Source: Paracidovorax avenae
Lineage (GTDB): Bacteria > Pseudomonadota > Gammaproteobacteria > Burkholderiales > Burkholderiaceae_C
Assembly (NCBI RefSeq): GCF_040892545.1
Contig: NZ_CP156079.1
Location: 1,647,501 to 1,711,500 of the forward strand
Reading direction: 5' to 3'
Length of the DNA stretch: 64,000 bases
This document shows, piece by piece, positions 29,819 to 38,934 of the stretch (position 1 is its first letter; each line of letters starts with the position of its first letter). The notes under the pieces were generated by a model that saw only the letters and a list, made by a program, of their open reading frames with translations, did not search any database and had not been told where the DNA came from. Position numbers and translations under genes: made by a program.

Positions 29819-31129
29819 TCAGCCCTGGCCCATCAGTTCGTCGAAGGAAATGGCCTTGTCCGTGACCTTGGCCTTGTCCAGCACGAAGGCCGTGACGTTG
29901 TTCTCGATGACCACGGCCTCGACTTCGGCCAGGCGCTGGCGGTCGCCGAAGTACCAGCGGACCACGTCCTCGGGCTTCTCGTAGCTGGCGGCGAGCTCGT
30001 CCACGTGCGCCTTCAACTGCTCGGGGGTGGCGTGCAGGTTGTTGGCGCGCACGAGTTCGGCCACGACCAGGCCCAGGCGCACGCGGCGCTCGGCCTGCGG
30101 ACGGAACACGTCCTCGGGGATCTCGGCCTTGTCGGCGTCCTTGATGCCGCGCTGCTTCAGGTCGGCACGGGCGCCTTCGAGCAGGCGGGCGATCTCGGAC
30201 TGCACGCTGGCGTTGGGCAGGTCCAGCTCGGCCTTGGACACCAGGGCTTCCATCACGGCCTGCTTGTTGCGGGCCAGCAGGCGGAACTTGACCTCGCGCT
30301 CGAGGTTCTTCTTGATGTCGGCGCGCAGGCCTTCCACGGTGCCGTCGGCGATGCCCAGGGACTTCGCCAGCTGCTCGTTGACTTCGGGCAGGTGGGCTGC
30401 CTCGATCTTCTTCACGGTGACCAGGAAGTCGGCGGTCTTGCCGGCCACGTCCTTGCCATGGTAGTCCTCGGGGAAGGCGAGGGGGAAGGTCTTGCTCTCG
30501 CCGGCCTTCATGCCGCGCACGGCGTCTTCGAATTCCTTGAGCATCTGGCCTTCGCCCACCAGGAACTGGAAGTCTTCGGCCTTGCCGCCGGAGAACGTCT
30601 CACCGTCGATCTTGCCTTCGAAGTCCACGGTTACGCGGTCGCCGTCTTCGGCAGGCGTGCCCTGGGCGCGCTGGGCGAAGGTGCGGCGCTGCTTGCGCAG
30701 GATGTCGATGGTCTTGTCGATGGCGGCGTCGGTGACGTCGGCGGAGATCTTCTCGACCTCGGCCGTGGACAGGTCGCCGATCTTCACTTCGGGGAACACC
30801 TCGAACACGGCGTCGAAGGTCACCTGGCCTTCGGGAGCGCCTTCCTTCTCGGTGATGCGGGGCTGGCCGGCGACGCGCAGGTTGGCTTCGTTGGCGGCCT
30901 GGGCGAAGGCTTCGCCGACCTTGTCGTTCAGCACTTCGTATTGCACGGAGTAGCCGTAGCGCTGGGCCACGACGTTCATCGGCACCTTGCCGGGACGGAA
31001 GCCGTCCATCTTCACCGTGCGGGCCAGGCGCTTGAGGCGCGAGTCCACTTCCGACTGGATGGCGGTCAGGGGCAGGCTCAGCGTGATCTTGCGCTCGAGC
31101 TTTTCAAGGGTTTCAACAGTAACGGCCAT
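29819..31129 (-). CDS. tig: Trigger factor
   Basis: This 436-residue ribosome-bound chaperone and prolyl isomerase has an N-terminal ribosome-binding domain with the signature GFRPGKVP, a middle FKBP-type domain ([20 protein letters not shown], about 160-245), and a helical C-terminal substrate cradle. The ATG at 31129 ([14 protein letters not shown]) is the normal start. As in most proteobacteria it leads the tig-clpP-clpX-lon group. Confidence 0.97.
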   Translation of the reverse strand: MAVTVETLEKLERKITLSLPLTAIQSEVDSRLKRLARTVKMDGFRPGKVPMNVVAQRYGYSVQYEVLNDKVGEAFAQAANEANLRVAGQPRITEKEGAPEGQVTFDAVFEVFPEVKIGDLSTAEVEKISADVTDAAIDKTIDILRKQRRTFAQRAQGTPAEDGDRVTVDFEGKIDGETFSGGKAEDFQFLVGEGQMLKEFEDAVRGMKAGESKTFPLAFPEDYHGKDVAGKTADFLVTVKKIEAAHLPEVNEQLAKSLGIADGTVEGLRADIKKNLEREVKFRLLARNKQAVMEALVSKAELDLPNASVQSEIARLLEGARADLKQRGIKDADKAEIPEDVFRPQAERRVRLGLVVAELVRANNLHATPEQLKAHVDELAASYEKPEDVVRWYFGDRQRLAEVEAVVIENNVTAFVLDKAKVTDKAISFDELMGQG

Positions 31130-31197
31130 GGCTCTTCCTCTATGTAATGGGACCGTGACGGCCGTCCCATGCCGGGACCGCCTCACCGTGTTGTTCG

Positions 31198-31284
31198 TGG
31201 TGCGCGGGGGGGGACTCGAACCCCCACACCATTGCTGGCGTCAGGACCTAAACCTGGTGCGTCTACCAATTTCGCCACCCGCGC
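31198..31284 (-). tRNA. tRNA-Leu (TAG)
   Basis: This is an 87-nt class II tRNA with long variable arm, anticodon TAG and encoded CCA. It sits 68 bases upstream of tig on the same strand and could share its transcript. Confidence 0.95.
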
Positions 31285-31329
31285 TTTTCCCACTTGGCTT
31301 TCCGCCTGCTGTTCCCAGCGGGCTACCGA

Positions 31330-31360
31330 CAAAAAGCGGCGGACCCGGGGGACCGCCGCT
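31330..31360 (-). terminator. Terminator of the RND efflux operon
   Basis: AGCGGCGG (31335-31342) pairs with CCGCCGCT (31353-31360). On the minus strand the stem is followed by TTTTTGTC. It lies about 50 bases past the RND permease stop. Confidence 0.78.
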
Positions 31361-31411
31361 GTGTGAAATTGGTCAACCTTCGATTTTACCCTGTCGGCGA
31401 AGCGTCCCCGG

Positions 31412-34400
31412 TCAGGCGGGTTGCGGCGGCCGCGTTTCAGGCCGCCGAACGCGGAACCACGCAGCGTACATCGCAGGCAGTGCCAGCAGCGTGAGCACCG
31501 TCGCGACGATGAGCCCACCCATGATGGCGACGGCCATCGGCCCCCAGAAGACACTGCGCGACAGGGGGATCATCGCCAGCACGGCGGCGGCGGCGGTGAG
31601 CACGATCGGGCGCAGCCGGCGCACGGCGGATTCCACGATGGCATCCCATGCCGGCACGCCGCGCGCGCGGTCGCTCTCGATCTGGTCGATGAGGATGACG
31701 GAGTTGCGCTGGATCATGCCCATGAGCGCGATCACGCCCAGCAGCGCCACGAACCCGAAGGGCCGGCCGAGCAGCAGCAGCGCACCCGCCACCCCGGCGA
31801 TGCCGAGCGGACCGGTGAGGAACACCAGCACGGCGCGGCTGAAGCTGTGCAGCTGGAGCATGAGCAGTGTGAAGGTGATGAACAGCATGATGGGCACGCC
31901 CGCCGCGATGGAGGCAGAGCCCTTGGAGCTTTCCTCCACGGAGCCGGCGACCTCGATCCGGTAGCCTGCGTCTCCCGATGCATGCCATCGGGCTTCGAGC
32001 TGGCGCAGTCCGGGCAGCAGTGCCTCGGTGACGGTGGCGCCCTGCAGGCCCTCTATCACGTCGCCCTGCACCGTGATGGCGTACTCGCGGTTCTGCCGCC
32101 ACATGACCCCGGGCTCCCAGGCGAACACGGGGCGCGCGATCTGGGTCAGGGGAATGGCCTTGCCCGACGCGGTGGGAAGGTAGGCGTTCGCGATGTCCGT
32201 GATGGCCTGCCGCTCGTCCGGAGGCTGCCGGAACACGATGTCGATCAGCCGGTCGCCCTCGCGGTACTGGCCGACGGTGGTGCCGGTGAACACGGTGCGT
32301 GCAGCCTGGGCGATGGACTGGCTGGTGACGCCGAGTGCGCGCGCCTTGTCCTGGTCGATCTCCAGGCGCATGGTCTTCACGGATTCGTTCCAGTTGTCGT
32401 TCACGCCGAGCATCTGCGGGTGTTCGCGCAGGATCTTGCGCACTTCGTCCGCATGCTGGCGCAGCCGCGCCGGATCGTTGCCGATCACGCGGAACTGCAC
32501 GGGATACGCCACGGGCGGGCCGTTGGGCAGCAGCTTGACGCGGGCGCGCACTTCGGGGAACTCTTGCGCCAGCATCGCCGGCAGCGCGTGCCGCAGCGCT
32601 TCGCGTTGCTTCAGGTCCTGGGGCAGCAGGATGATCTGCGATACGTTGGATTGCGGGAAGACCTGGTCCAGCGGCAGGTAGAAACGCGGCACGCCCGAGC
32701 CGATCCAGGTGCTGACCGAGGTCACGCCGGGCTCCTCGACGAGGCGCTTTTCCATGCGCTTGAGCACGGCCTCGTTCGCGGCGAACGAGGTGCCTTCGGG
32801 GAACCAGGCGTCGATCAGGATTTCCGGGCGGCTGGAGTCCGGGAAGAATTGCTGCTGGACGCGCCCCATGCCCATGATGCCCAGCGCGAAGAGCAGCAGC
32901 GTGACGCCGATGGTGATCCAGCGGTGCTCCACGCACGCATCCACGGCGCGGCGGAAGGTGTTGTAGAAAGGACTGTCGAAGACCTCGTGCGGCCCTTGCT
33001 CCGCACCGGGGGCGGCTCCGGCCGGATGGTCTTGCGCCTTCGCGTGATCGGGCACCTTGAGCAGCAGCGTGCCCAGGTACGGCACGAAGTACACCGAGAC
33101 GAACCACGACAGCACGAGCGCGATCACGGTGACCGCGAAGATCGCGAAGGTGTACTCACCCGTGACCGACTTGGCGATGCCGATGGGCAGGAAGCCCGCC
33201 GCGGTGATCAGGGTGCCGGTGAGCATCGGCATGGCCGTGATCTCGTAGGCGAAGGTGGCGGCGCGTACCTTGTCGTAGCCTTCTTCCATCTTCCGCACCA
33301 TCATCTCGACGGCGATGATGGCATCGTCCACCAGCAGCCCGAGCGCGATGATGAGCGAGCCGAGGGAGATCTTGTGCAGCCCGATCTTCCAGTACCACAT
33401 GGCCAGGAAGGTCACGGCCAGCACCAGCGGGATCGTGATGCCCACCACCAGGCCGGGGCGGATGTCCAGCGTCCAGCGGCGCCACAGCGGCTGGCGGCCG
33501 GGGCGCGTGTGCAGGCCGAGGCTCAGGAAACTCACGGCGAGCACGATCACCACGGCCTCGATGAGGACCTTGACGAACTCGTTCACGGACGACGACACGG
33601 CGCGGGGCTGGTCCTGCACATTCACGAGGCGCACGCCGGCCGGCAGGGTCTGCTCGATGCGGCGCGCGGCTGCGTGCAGCGCTTCGCCGAGGCGGATGAT
33701 GTCGCCGCCCTTGGCCATCGACACGCCCAGCGCGACGACTTCCCGGCCCTGGTGGTGCACCTTGATGGAGGGCGGGTCGATGTAGCCGCGGCGGACTTCC
33801 GCGATGTCGCCCAGCCGCAACTGTGCACCGGAGGCGCCCCGGATCGGCATCGCGCGCAGTTCCTCGACGGCGCCGAACTGCCCGGCCACGCGGACCTGCA
33901 CCTGGTCCTGCGGGGTCTGGACGGTGCCCGCGCTCTCGACGGCGTTCTGCTGGCCGAGCTGGTTCAGGACCTGGTTCATGTCCAGGCCGAGCTGGGCGAG
34001 CCGTTTCTGCGAGATCTCGATGTAGATCTTCTCGTCCTGGATGCCGAACTGCTCGACCTTGGCCACGTCCTTGACGCGCAGCAGCTGCTGGCGGATGTCG
34101 TCGGCGAAGGTCTTGAGTTCGGCCGGGCTGAAGCCTTCCGCCTCGATCGCGTAGATCACGCCATAGACGTCGCCGAATTCATCGTTGAAGAAGGGCCCCT
34201 GCACGCCCTGCGGCAGGGTGGCGCGCATGTCGCCGATCTTCTTGCGCACGGTGTACCAGACGCCGGCCACCTCGCCGGGCGGGGAAGAATCCTTGATCTC
34301 GAAGATGATCTGCGACTCCCCCGGCTTGGAGTAGCTGCGCATGCGGTCCGCGTAGGGCACCTCCTGCAGGGTGCGCTCGAGCTTGTCGGTGACCTGCTCC

Positions 34401-34618
34401 GCCACCTGCTGCGCCGTGGCGCCGGGCCAGTAGGTGCGCACCACCATGGCGCGGAACGTGAAGGGCGGATCCTCGTCCTGGCCGAGCTGGAAGTAGGCGG
34501 CGATGCCCAGCACCATGAGCACCACCATGAGATAGCGCGTGAGCGCGGGATGGTCCAGGGCCCATCTGGACAGGTTGAAGCCCCCGGACGGCTGCGGTTG
34601 CGATGTCGCTTGTTCCAT
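31412..34618 (-). CDS. RND efflux transporter permease (AcrB family)
   Basis: This 1068-residue inner-membrane pump has the RND plan: TM1 near residue 28 (LMVVLMVLGIAAYF), a large periplasmic loop, helices 2-6 at about 340-530, a second periplasmic loop, and helices 8-12 at about 870-1050. The conserved proton-relay pair appears as LLVDDAIIAVEMM (two Asp in TM4). It exports small molecules using the proton gradient; the substrate is unknown. It follows its adaptor gene by 9 bases. No outer-membrane channel gene is present. Confidence 0.92.
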   Translation of the reverse strand: MEQATSQPQPSGGFNLSRWALDHPALTRYLMVVLMVLGIAAYFQLGQDEDPPFTFRAMVVRTYWPGATAQQVAEQVTDKLERTLQEVPYADRMRSYSKPGESQIIFEIKDSSPPGEVAGVWYTVRKKIGDMRATLPQGVQGPFFNDEFGDVYGVIYAIEAEGFSPAELKTFADDIRQQLLRVKDVAKVEQFGIQDEKIYIEISQKRLAQLGLDMNQVLNQLGQQNAVESAGTVQTPQDQVQVRVAGQFGAVEELRAMPIRGASGAQLRLGDIAEVRRGYIDPPSIKVHHQGREVVALGVSMAKGGDIIRLGEALHAAARRIEQTLPAGVRLVNVQDQPRAVSSSVNEFVKVLIEAVVIVLAVSFLSLGLHTRPGRQPLWRRWTLDIRPGLVVGITIPLVLAVTFLAMWYWKIGLHKISLGSLIIALGLLVDDAIIAVEMMVRKMEEGYDKVRAATFAYEITAMPMLTGTLITAAGFLPIGIAKSVTGEYTFAIFAVTVIALVLSWFVSVYFVPYLGTLLLKVPDHAKAQDHPAGAAPGAEQGPHEVFDSPFYNTFRRAVDACVEHRWITIGVTLLLFALGIMGMGRVQQQFFPDSSRPEILIDAWFPEGTSFAANEAVLKRMEKRLVEEPGVTSVSTWIGSGVPRFYLPLDQVFPQSNVSQIILLPQDLKQREALRHALPAMLAQEFPEVRARVKLLPNGPPVAYPVQFRVIGNDPARLRQHADEVRKILREHPQMLGVNDNWNESVKTMRLEIDQDKARALGVTSQSIAQAARTVFTGTTVGQYREGDRLIDIVFRQPPDERQAITDIANAYLPTASGKAIPLTQIARPVFAWEPGVMWRQNREYAITVQGDVIEGLQGATVTEALLPGLRQLEARWHASGDAGYRIEVAGSVEESSKGSASIAAGVPIMLFITFTLLMLQLHSFSRAVLVFLTGPLGIAGVAGALLLLGRPFGFVALLGVIALMGMIQRNSVILIDQIESDRARGVPAWDAIVESAVRRLRPIVLTAAAAVLAMIPLSRSVFWGPMAVAIMGGLIVATVLTLLALPAMYAAWFRVRRPETRPPQPA

Positions 34619-34627
34619 GGGGTGCTC

Positions 34628-35854
34628 TCAGCGGGGGGATTCGGCCGTGGAGGCGGGCAGGGCGGCGGGCGCGGGAGTGTCGGCGGAAGGAACGCGGGGC
34701 CGGTAGATCTGCACCTTCTGGCCCGGCGAGAGCACATGCACGCCCGTGGCGACGACCTGCATGCCGGGAGTGAGCCCGGCGCCGACCACCACCTCGTTGC
34801 CGTCGGCCCGCGCGATCCGGATCACCTGCGAGCGCACGGTGCCGCTCGACGGTTCATAGACCCAGACGGCGGTTTGCGTGCCTTCCTGCCGCAGTGCGCT
34901 GGTCGGCAGCTTGATGGCTTGCGCGCCATCCTGGTCCGGCATGTCCGGCGTGACGTAGGCCGTGGCGCCCAGGGGTGGCGGGTTGTCCGACGCCAGGGCG
35001 ACCTTGGCGAGGAAGGTGCGGGTGACGGGGTCTGCGCTGGCCGCGACCTCCCGTATGCGGCCCTGCACGGAGGGCCCGCCCGACCAGAGCCGCACGGATA
35101 CGGATTGCCCCGGGCGCACCCTGGCCACCCGGTCTTCGGGGACGGAGAACACCACGTCCCGCGGGCCGTCCTGCGCGATGCGCACGACGGGCGTGCCCGC
35201 CGTGACGACCTGACCCGGTTCGGCGTCGATCCCCGTGACCACGCCGGCCGCGTCGGCCAGCAGGCGCGTGTAGCCCGCCTGGTTGCCCTGGGAGGCCGAC
35301 TGCGCCCGCGCCTGATCGAGTGATGCTTCGGCGGCCTTCAGCGTGGCTGCGCGGCGGTCCAGCTCCGCTCCGCTGATGAAGTTCTGGGCTTTGAGCGCGG
35401 AAAAGCGCTGGTAGTCGGCGGCTGCGAGATCCCGCTGGGTCTGCGCGGACGCCACCTGGGCGCGCGCGGCCTCCAGGGACAGCTGGTAGTCGCGGGGGTC
35501 GAGTTGCGCCAGCAATTGCCCCGCCTGCACCCGCTGGCCGAGCTCTGCCTGGCGCTGCACGATCTTGCCCGCAACGCGGAAGCCCAGGCGGGATTCCACC
35601 CGTGCCCGCACTTCCCCGGCGTACTCGAGGCGGGTCTGCAGCGGGGCCGTGCCCGTGGTCAGCAGCTTGACGGAGCGCTCCGGTTCGGGGGCGGGCGCAG
35701 GCTTGGAGCAGCCGAAGAGCGCGAAGGTGGCGGCCAGAACCGCCAGCGCAGTCCGCTTCCGGCCTGCACGAAGCTGCTTCCACGAAAAAGCCCCACGGAG
35801 GGGCTGGGCTGGCGGGGGCAGGCGGTGCATGCGGGGCGGCGCGAGAGGCGGCAT
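34628..35854 (-). CDS. RND efflux periplasmic adaptor (membrane fusion protein)
   Basis: The protein has 408 residues. A hydrophobic start with a lipobox-like LFGCS (Cys at about 49) suggests a lipid-anchored periplasmic protein. The HlyD-like core follows: GKIVQRQAELGQRVQAGQLLAQLD (lipoyl half), an alpha-helical hairpin with repeated Ala/Gln (about 120-195), GVVTGIDAEPGQVVTAGTPV (second lipoyl half) and beta-barrel domains. The start may be eight residues later (MHRLPPP). It is the first gene of the efflux operon, with a palindrome 24 bases upstream. Confidence 0.88.
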   Translation of the reverse strand: MPPLAPPRMHRLPPPAQPLRGAFSWKQLRAGRKRTALAVLAATFALFGCSKPAPAPEPERSVKLLTTGTAPLQTRLEYAGEVRARVESRLGFRVAGKIVQRQAELGQRVQAGQLLAQLDPRDYQLSLEAARAQVASAQTQRDLAAADYQRFSALKAQNFISGAELDRRAATLKAAEASLDQARAQSASQGNQAGYTRLLADAAGVVTGIDAEPGQVVTAGTPVVRIAQDGPRDVVFSVPEDRVARVRPGQSVSVRLWSGGPSVQGRIREVAASADPVTRTFLAKVALASDNPPPLGATAYVTPDMPDQDGAQAIKLPTSALRQEGTQTAVWVYEPSSGTVRSQVIRIARADGNEVVVGAGLTPGMQVVATGVHVLSPGQKVQIYRPRVPSADTPAPAALPASTAESPR

Positions 35855-35877
35855 GGCGATCCCAAAAGTTGTTAATG

Positions 35878-35891
35878 ACTGACTGGTTAGT
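35878..35891. promoter_or_regulatory. TetR-type operator candidate between RND genes and hpnC
   Basis: ACTGAC-TG-GTTAGT is a 6+6 palindrome with one mismatch, of the style bound by TetR-family efflux repressors. It lies between the divergent RND and hpnC starts. A plus-strand promoter-like pair, TTGTTA (35869) and TAATCT (35891), spaced 16, overlaps it. No regulator gene lies nearby in the window. Confidence 0.45.
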
Positions 35892-35935
35892 AATCTAGGT
35901 GAAAGCCTCGGCAGCTGTCAAGCGACAATCGAGGG

Positions 35936-36907
35936 GTGTCCAAACCCTCGCCCTCCATGCCCCGTCCCGAGTCCCGCGACCTTCCTTTGGGGGGCGGAGA
36001 TTTGCATTCCGCTTCCCCGCCTGCCGGCACGGATGGCGCTTCCGGATCGGGGGGGCTGCCTGGCGTCGTGCGCGCCCGGCCGGTGACGCACTACGAGAAT
36101 TTTCCCGTGGCCTCGTGGCTTTGCCCTCCCGCTCTGCGGGAGCCCATTGCCGCCATCTATGCGTTCGCCCGTACGGCGGACGACCTGGCCGACGAAGGCG
36201 AAGCCACCGCGGCCGAGCGCCTGGATGCGCTGGACGAATACACCCGGGAATTGCATCGCATCGCCGCGGGTGCCCCGCCGCAGGCGCGATGGGCGGAGGT
36301 GTTCGGGCCCCTGCAGGGTGCCATCGGCACACATTCCCTTCCCGTCGCACTGCTGGAGGACCTGCTCGGCGCCTTCACCCAGGACGTTCTCCGGACCTCG
36401 GAGGGGCTGACCTACGCGGACAGGGACATGTTGCTGGACTACTGCCGGCGGTCGGCCAATCCCGTGGGCCGCCTGCTCCTGCACCTCTACGGAATCGCTG
36501 ATCCCCTGGCGCTGCGCCGGAGCGATGCGATCTGCACGGCCTTGCAGCTCGTCAACTTCTGGCAGGACCTGAGCGTGGACCTTCCGCGGGGGCGGCATTA
36601 CGTCACGGATGCCGATCTGGCCCGGTTCGGTATCGACCGCGCGCTGCTGCAGCGGCAGCCGCTTTCCCCGCAGGCCCGGGCCCTGGTGGCCGACTGCGCG
36701 CTCTGGGCGCGGGCGCTCATGGTCGAAGGGGCCGGGCTCGTGCATCAGTTGCCCGGTCGGATGGGATGGGAACTGCGCCTGGTCGTCCAGGGAGGGTTGC
36801 GCATTCTCGACAAGGTGGAGGGCATGCGTGGTGACAGCCTGTTGCGGCGCCCTGTCCTGGGGCCCGGCGACTGGATGCGCATGGCAGTGCGCGCCGTGGC
36901 GATGTAG
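35936..36907 (+). CDS. hpnC: HpnC: hydroxysqualene synthase
   Basis: The 323-residue enzyme converts presqualene diphosphate to hydroxysqualene. It belongs to the squalene/phytoene synthase fold, with HYENFPVASWLCP (typical of HpnC) and the two Asp-rich motifs FARTADDLADEGE and LVNFWQDLSVD. The first 45 residues are a variable Pro/Ser/Gly-rich extension. The start is uncertain: GTG 35936 gives the full frame, ATG 35957 is seven codons later. hpnD and hpnE are 11 kb away. Confidence 0.87.
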   Translation: MSKPSPSMPRPESRDLPLGGGDLHSASPPAGTDGASGSGGLPGVVRARPVTHYENFPVASWLCPPALREPIAAIYAFARTADDLADEGEATAAERLDALDEYTRELHRIAAGAPPQARWAEVFGPLQGAIGTHSLPVALLEDLLGAFTQDVLRTSEGLTYADRDMLLDYCRRSANPVGRLLLHLYGIADPLALRRSDAICTALQLVNFWQDLSVDLPRGRHYVTDADLARFGIDRALLQRQPLSPQARALVADCALWARALMVEGAGLVHQLPGRMGWELRLVVQGGLRILDKVEGMRGDSLLRRPVLGPGDWMRMAVRAVAM

Positions 36908-36949
36908 GTGCGGGCAGGCCTGGCATGCGCCGGGCCTGCTCCTGCGGGA

Positions 36950-37606
36950 TCACCGGGCCGGGGCTGCCGCGGTATAAGAGCCTGTCGCCGTTCGCGGCGG
37001 GTGGACGACCATGCTGGCATACCCGCGGTAGGTGCCGGTCTTCGATTCGTCGGTCACCCAGACGAGCAGGTCCTGCTTGCCGGCCTTGCCGTTGTCGATG
37101 AGGGCCACGACCTCCAGGCGGAAGAACTGGTCAGGGGTATCCACCTGGACGGCGTTGCCATCGAAGCGGGGCACGCCGGGCAGCAACGCCTTCAGCGAGT
37201 GCTTCCCGGCATCGGCCCTATTGCGCAGGGACGACGGGAACGAGCGCAGATCCAGTTTCTGGTAGAGGGCCTTGGCCTGCCGTGCGGCTGCCGGAGCCCC
37301 TGCCGCCGCGAATGGCCTTCCGCCTACCTGCCGGATGCTGTCGCAGAGCCGGTATTCGCTCCGGATCTCGAAATTGCGGGTGGACTCGACGGGTTGGGCC
37401 TTGCCCAGGAGTTCCGAGTAGTCGAGGCAGTTCTTCGCCGAGGCGCCGTTGTCGAATGCGAGCGGCGTGCGCGCTGCCGTGAGCGACGCCTTGGGGTTCT
37501 GCAGTGCCGCCAGCAGCTCCGCGTTGGCGATATGCGCGGCACCGTCCGCGGCATGCGCGGCAACCGAGCCCAGGACGGCGGCAGCGAGTGCGATCCATCG
37601 CTTCAT
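36950..37606 (-). CDS. Exported protein, probable immunity partner of the muramidase
   Basis: The protein has 218 residues with a clear signal peptide (MKRWIALAAAVLGSVAAHA), so it should act in the periplasm. The mature part has Cys residues near 60 and 88 that could form a disulfide (KNCLDYSELL and YRLCDSIRQ). I do not recognise a named family. Its ATG overlaps the stop of the muramidase gene (ATGA), so the two are translated together. A muramidase acts on the cell wall, so a periplasmic immunity protein fits; this role is inferred from position only. Confidence 0.6.
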   Translation of the reverse strand: MKRWIALAAAVLGSVAAHAADGAAHIANAELLAALQNPKASLTAARTPLAFDNGASAKNCLDYSELLGKAQPVESTRNFEIRSEYRLCDSIRQVGGRPFAAAGAPAAARQAKALYQKLDLRSFPSSLRNRADAGKHSLKALLPGVPRFDGNAVQVDTPDQFFRLEVVALIDNGKAGKQDLLVWVTDESKTGTYRGYASMVVHPPRTATGSYTAAAPAR

Positions 37607-38160
37607 TTGATCTTCTCCAGCAGGGCGGCTTCCTTGCCGCGTCGGGTAGGGTACACGTCGCCGAAATTCTTGAGCAGCTTCACGGCCTCGGTCCAGTCCT
37701 GCCCCGTCACGGCCTTCCAGAATTTCGGCGTGGCGGAGTCCAGGTTGACGCCGTACTGGAACGACACCGACGCGATGACGGTCTGCGCTTCCGCGGGCAG
37801 GTCGATGAAGTGCTTCTTGTCGGTGGTGGCCGAGTCGTACTTGAGTTTCAGGCTGGCGATGTGGCTGGCCTTGGTTGCCTTGTCGATGGATTCGGCTTCG
37901 GCGGCGGAGATGGCCAGGGGGGGTTTCTCGACGAGCTTCTTGGCGTCGGCCCCCTTGGAGCCCAGGTAGGGCTTGAGCTTTTCGATCAGATTGCTGGCCA
38001 GTCCCAGGTTCTTGAGGTCATTCTCGGACCGCTGGCCGAGGTCAAACCCCGTCGCGATGGTCACGCCGCTCTTGCTGACATTTGCCGCGGGTACGTACCC
38101 GGTCGTCTGGGAGCCCCCCTCCAGGGCACTCAAAAATGCGTAGTCGATTTGTTCTGGCAT
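37603..38160 (-). CDS. Pesticin-like muramidase, probable T6SS effector
   Basis: The 185-residue protein has no signal peptide. The N-terminal half matches the lysozyme domain of pesticin: DYAFLSALEGG with a candidate catalytic Glu at about 14, GYVP, and SGVTIATGFDLGQ with Thr at about 37 and Asp at about 40. Such domains cut peptidoglycan like phage T4 lysozyme. Without an export signal it needs a carrier; the Hcp gene just upstream and the T6SS operon suggest delivery by T6SS. It is followed by an overlapping gene for an exported protein. Confidence 0.75.
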   Translation of the reverse strand: MPEQIDYAFLSALEGGSQTTGYVPAANVSKSGVTIATGFDLGQRSENDLKNLGLASNLIEKLKPYLGSKGADAKKLVEKPPLAISAAEAESIDKATKASHIASLKLKYDSATTDKKHFIDLPAEAQTVIASVSFQYGVNLDSATPKFWKAVTGQDWTEAVKLLKNFGDVYPTRRGKEAALLEKIK

Positions 38161-38397
38161 GGTTGATGGATGAGGGTGTTGATTTTATCGTATTTGCATA
38201 TTTGGGGAATCTCGTGACACCCCTGTGCGGAACGGATTTTGGGTCGTCGGAGAATGGCGGGCGCCGCCAAAAATCAAGGCATGGCGAATTCGGCCTTGGA
38301 GTCACTATTTCAGCGAAGGCGCGGCATTCTTCTCAGGTATTTTTTTGCATCGACCCATGCAAAAAAGTGTGATGGTTCGCCTGGCTATCTGGCAGCA

Positions 38398-38433
38398 ATA
38401 AAAAAAGCCGGAGCCTCATGAGGCATCCGGCTT
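38398..38433 (-). terminator. Intrinsic terminator after hcp
   Basis: AAGCCGG pairs with CCGGCTT and, inside it, GCCTC with GAGGC. On the minus strand the stem is followed by TTTTTTTATT. It lies 19 bases past the hcp stop, so most transcripts should end before the effector gene. Confidence 0.88.
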
Positions 38434-38451
38434 GCGCGGGGACGCAGGAAA

Positions 38452-38934
38452 TTAAATTTCTTTGTTGAGCTTGATGTCGTAGCCTGCCTGGCTTTCGGCG
38501 CCCTTGCCGCCCTGGTTCGTCTGTTCCCAGTATTGCGTCTTGATTTTGGCTGCCTGGAAGGCGTAGTTCACCAGCACTGCGTCGCTGCCGTCGGTGCCGC
38601 TCACCGTCACGCTCGTGACGAGCACGTCGGTGAGGGTGATCTTGCCGAATTCGATCTGCGTGCCACCCGCCTTGCACATCGAGATCTCCACCTGGCCGAG
38701 GTGCTTGCCGGTCGCGCAGTGCTTGAGGACGGCCGGATACGCCTTGTCGATCTTCGCCACGACGTTCAGGTCGTGGAAGGTGACCTTGCCGGCGCCAGCG
38801 CCGCTGCCCGTGGACATCGAATTGGGCTGCGTAGCGCCCCAGGTGAAGGAACGGATGTCGGTCCAGCTCTTGTGATTGGCGTCTTGGGATTCGCCGCTGG
38901 CACCTTCAACCTTCATGAACATATCGACGGACAT
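38452..38934 (-). CDS. hcp: T6SS tube protein Hcp
   Basis: The 160-residue protein forms the hexameric rings of the T6SS inner tube and can carry small effectors in its lumen. The family start is clear (MSVDMFMKVEGASGESQDA), as is the middle VTFHDLNVVAKIDKAYP. A ribosome site AAGGAAG lies just upstream. It is divergent from the main T6SS operon, has its own terminator, and is followed by the muramidase gene. Confidence 0.95.
   Translation of the reverse strand: MSVDMFMKVEGASGESQDANHKSWTDIRSFTWGATQPNSMSTGSGAGAGKVTFHDLNVVAKIDKAYPAVLKHCATGKHLGQVEISMCKAGGTQIEFGKITLTDVLVTSVTVSGTDGSDAVLVNYAFQAAKIKTQYWEQTNQGGKGAESQAGYDIKLNKEI

Noticed and set aside
31421..35323. 1300-codon plus-strand frame opposite the RND efflux genes
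   Set aside because: It is the antisense of two clearly recognised genes. Long shadow frames arise from the strong third-position GC bias. The product is His/Asp/Arg-rich with no domain.
38082..38421. Short plus-strand frames opposite the muramidase start
   Set aside because: They cover the AT-rich promoter area and the antisense of the effector; no start signal and no family resemblance.
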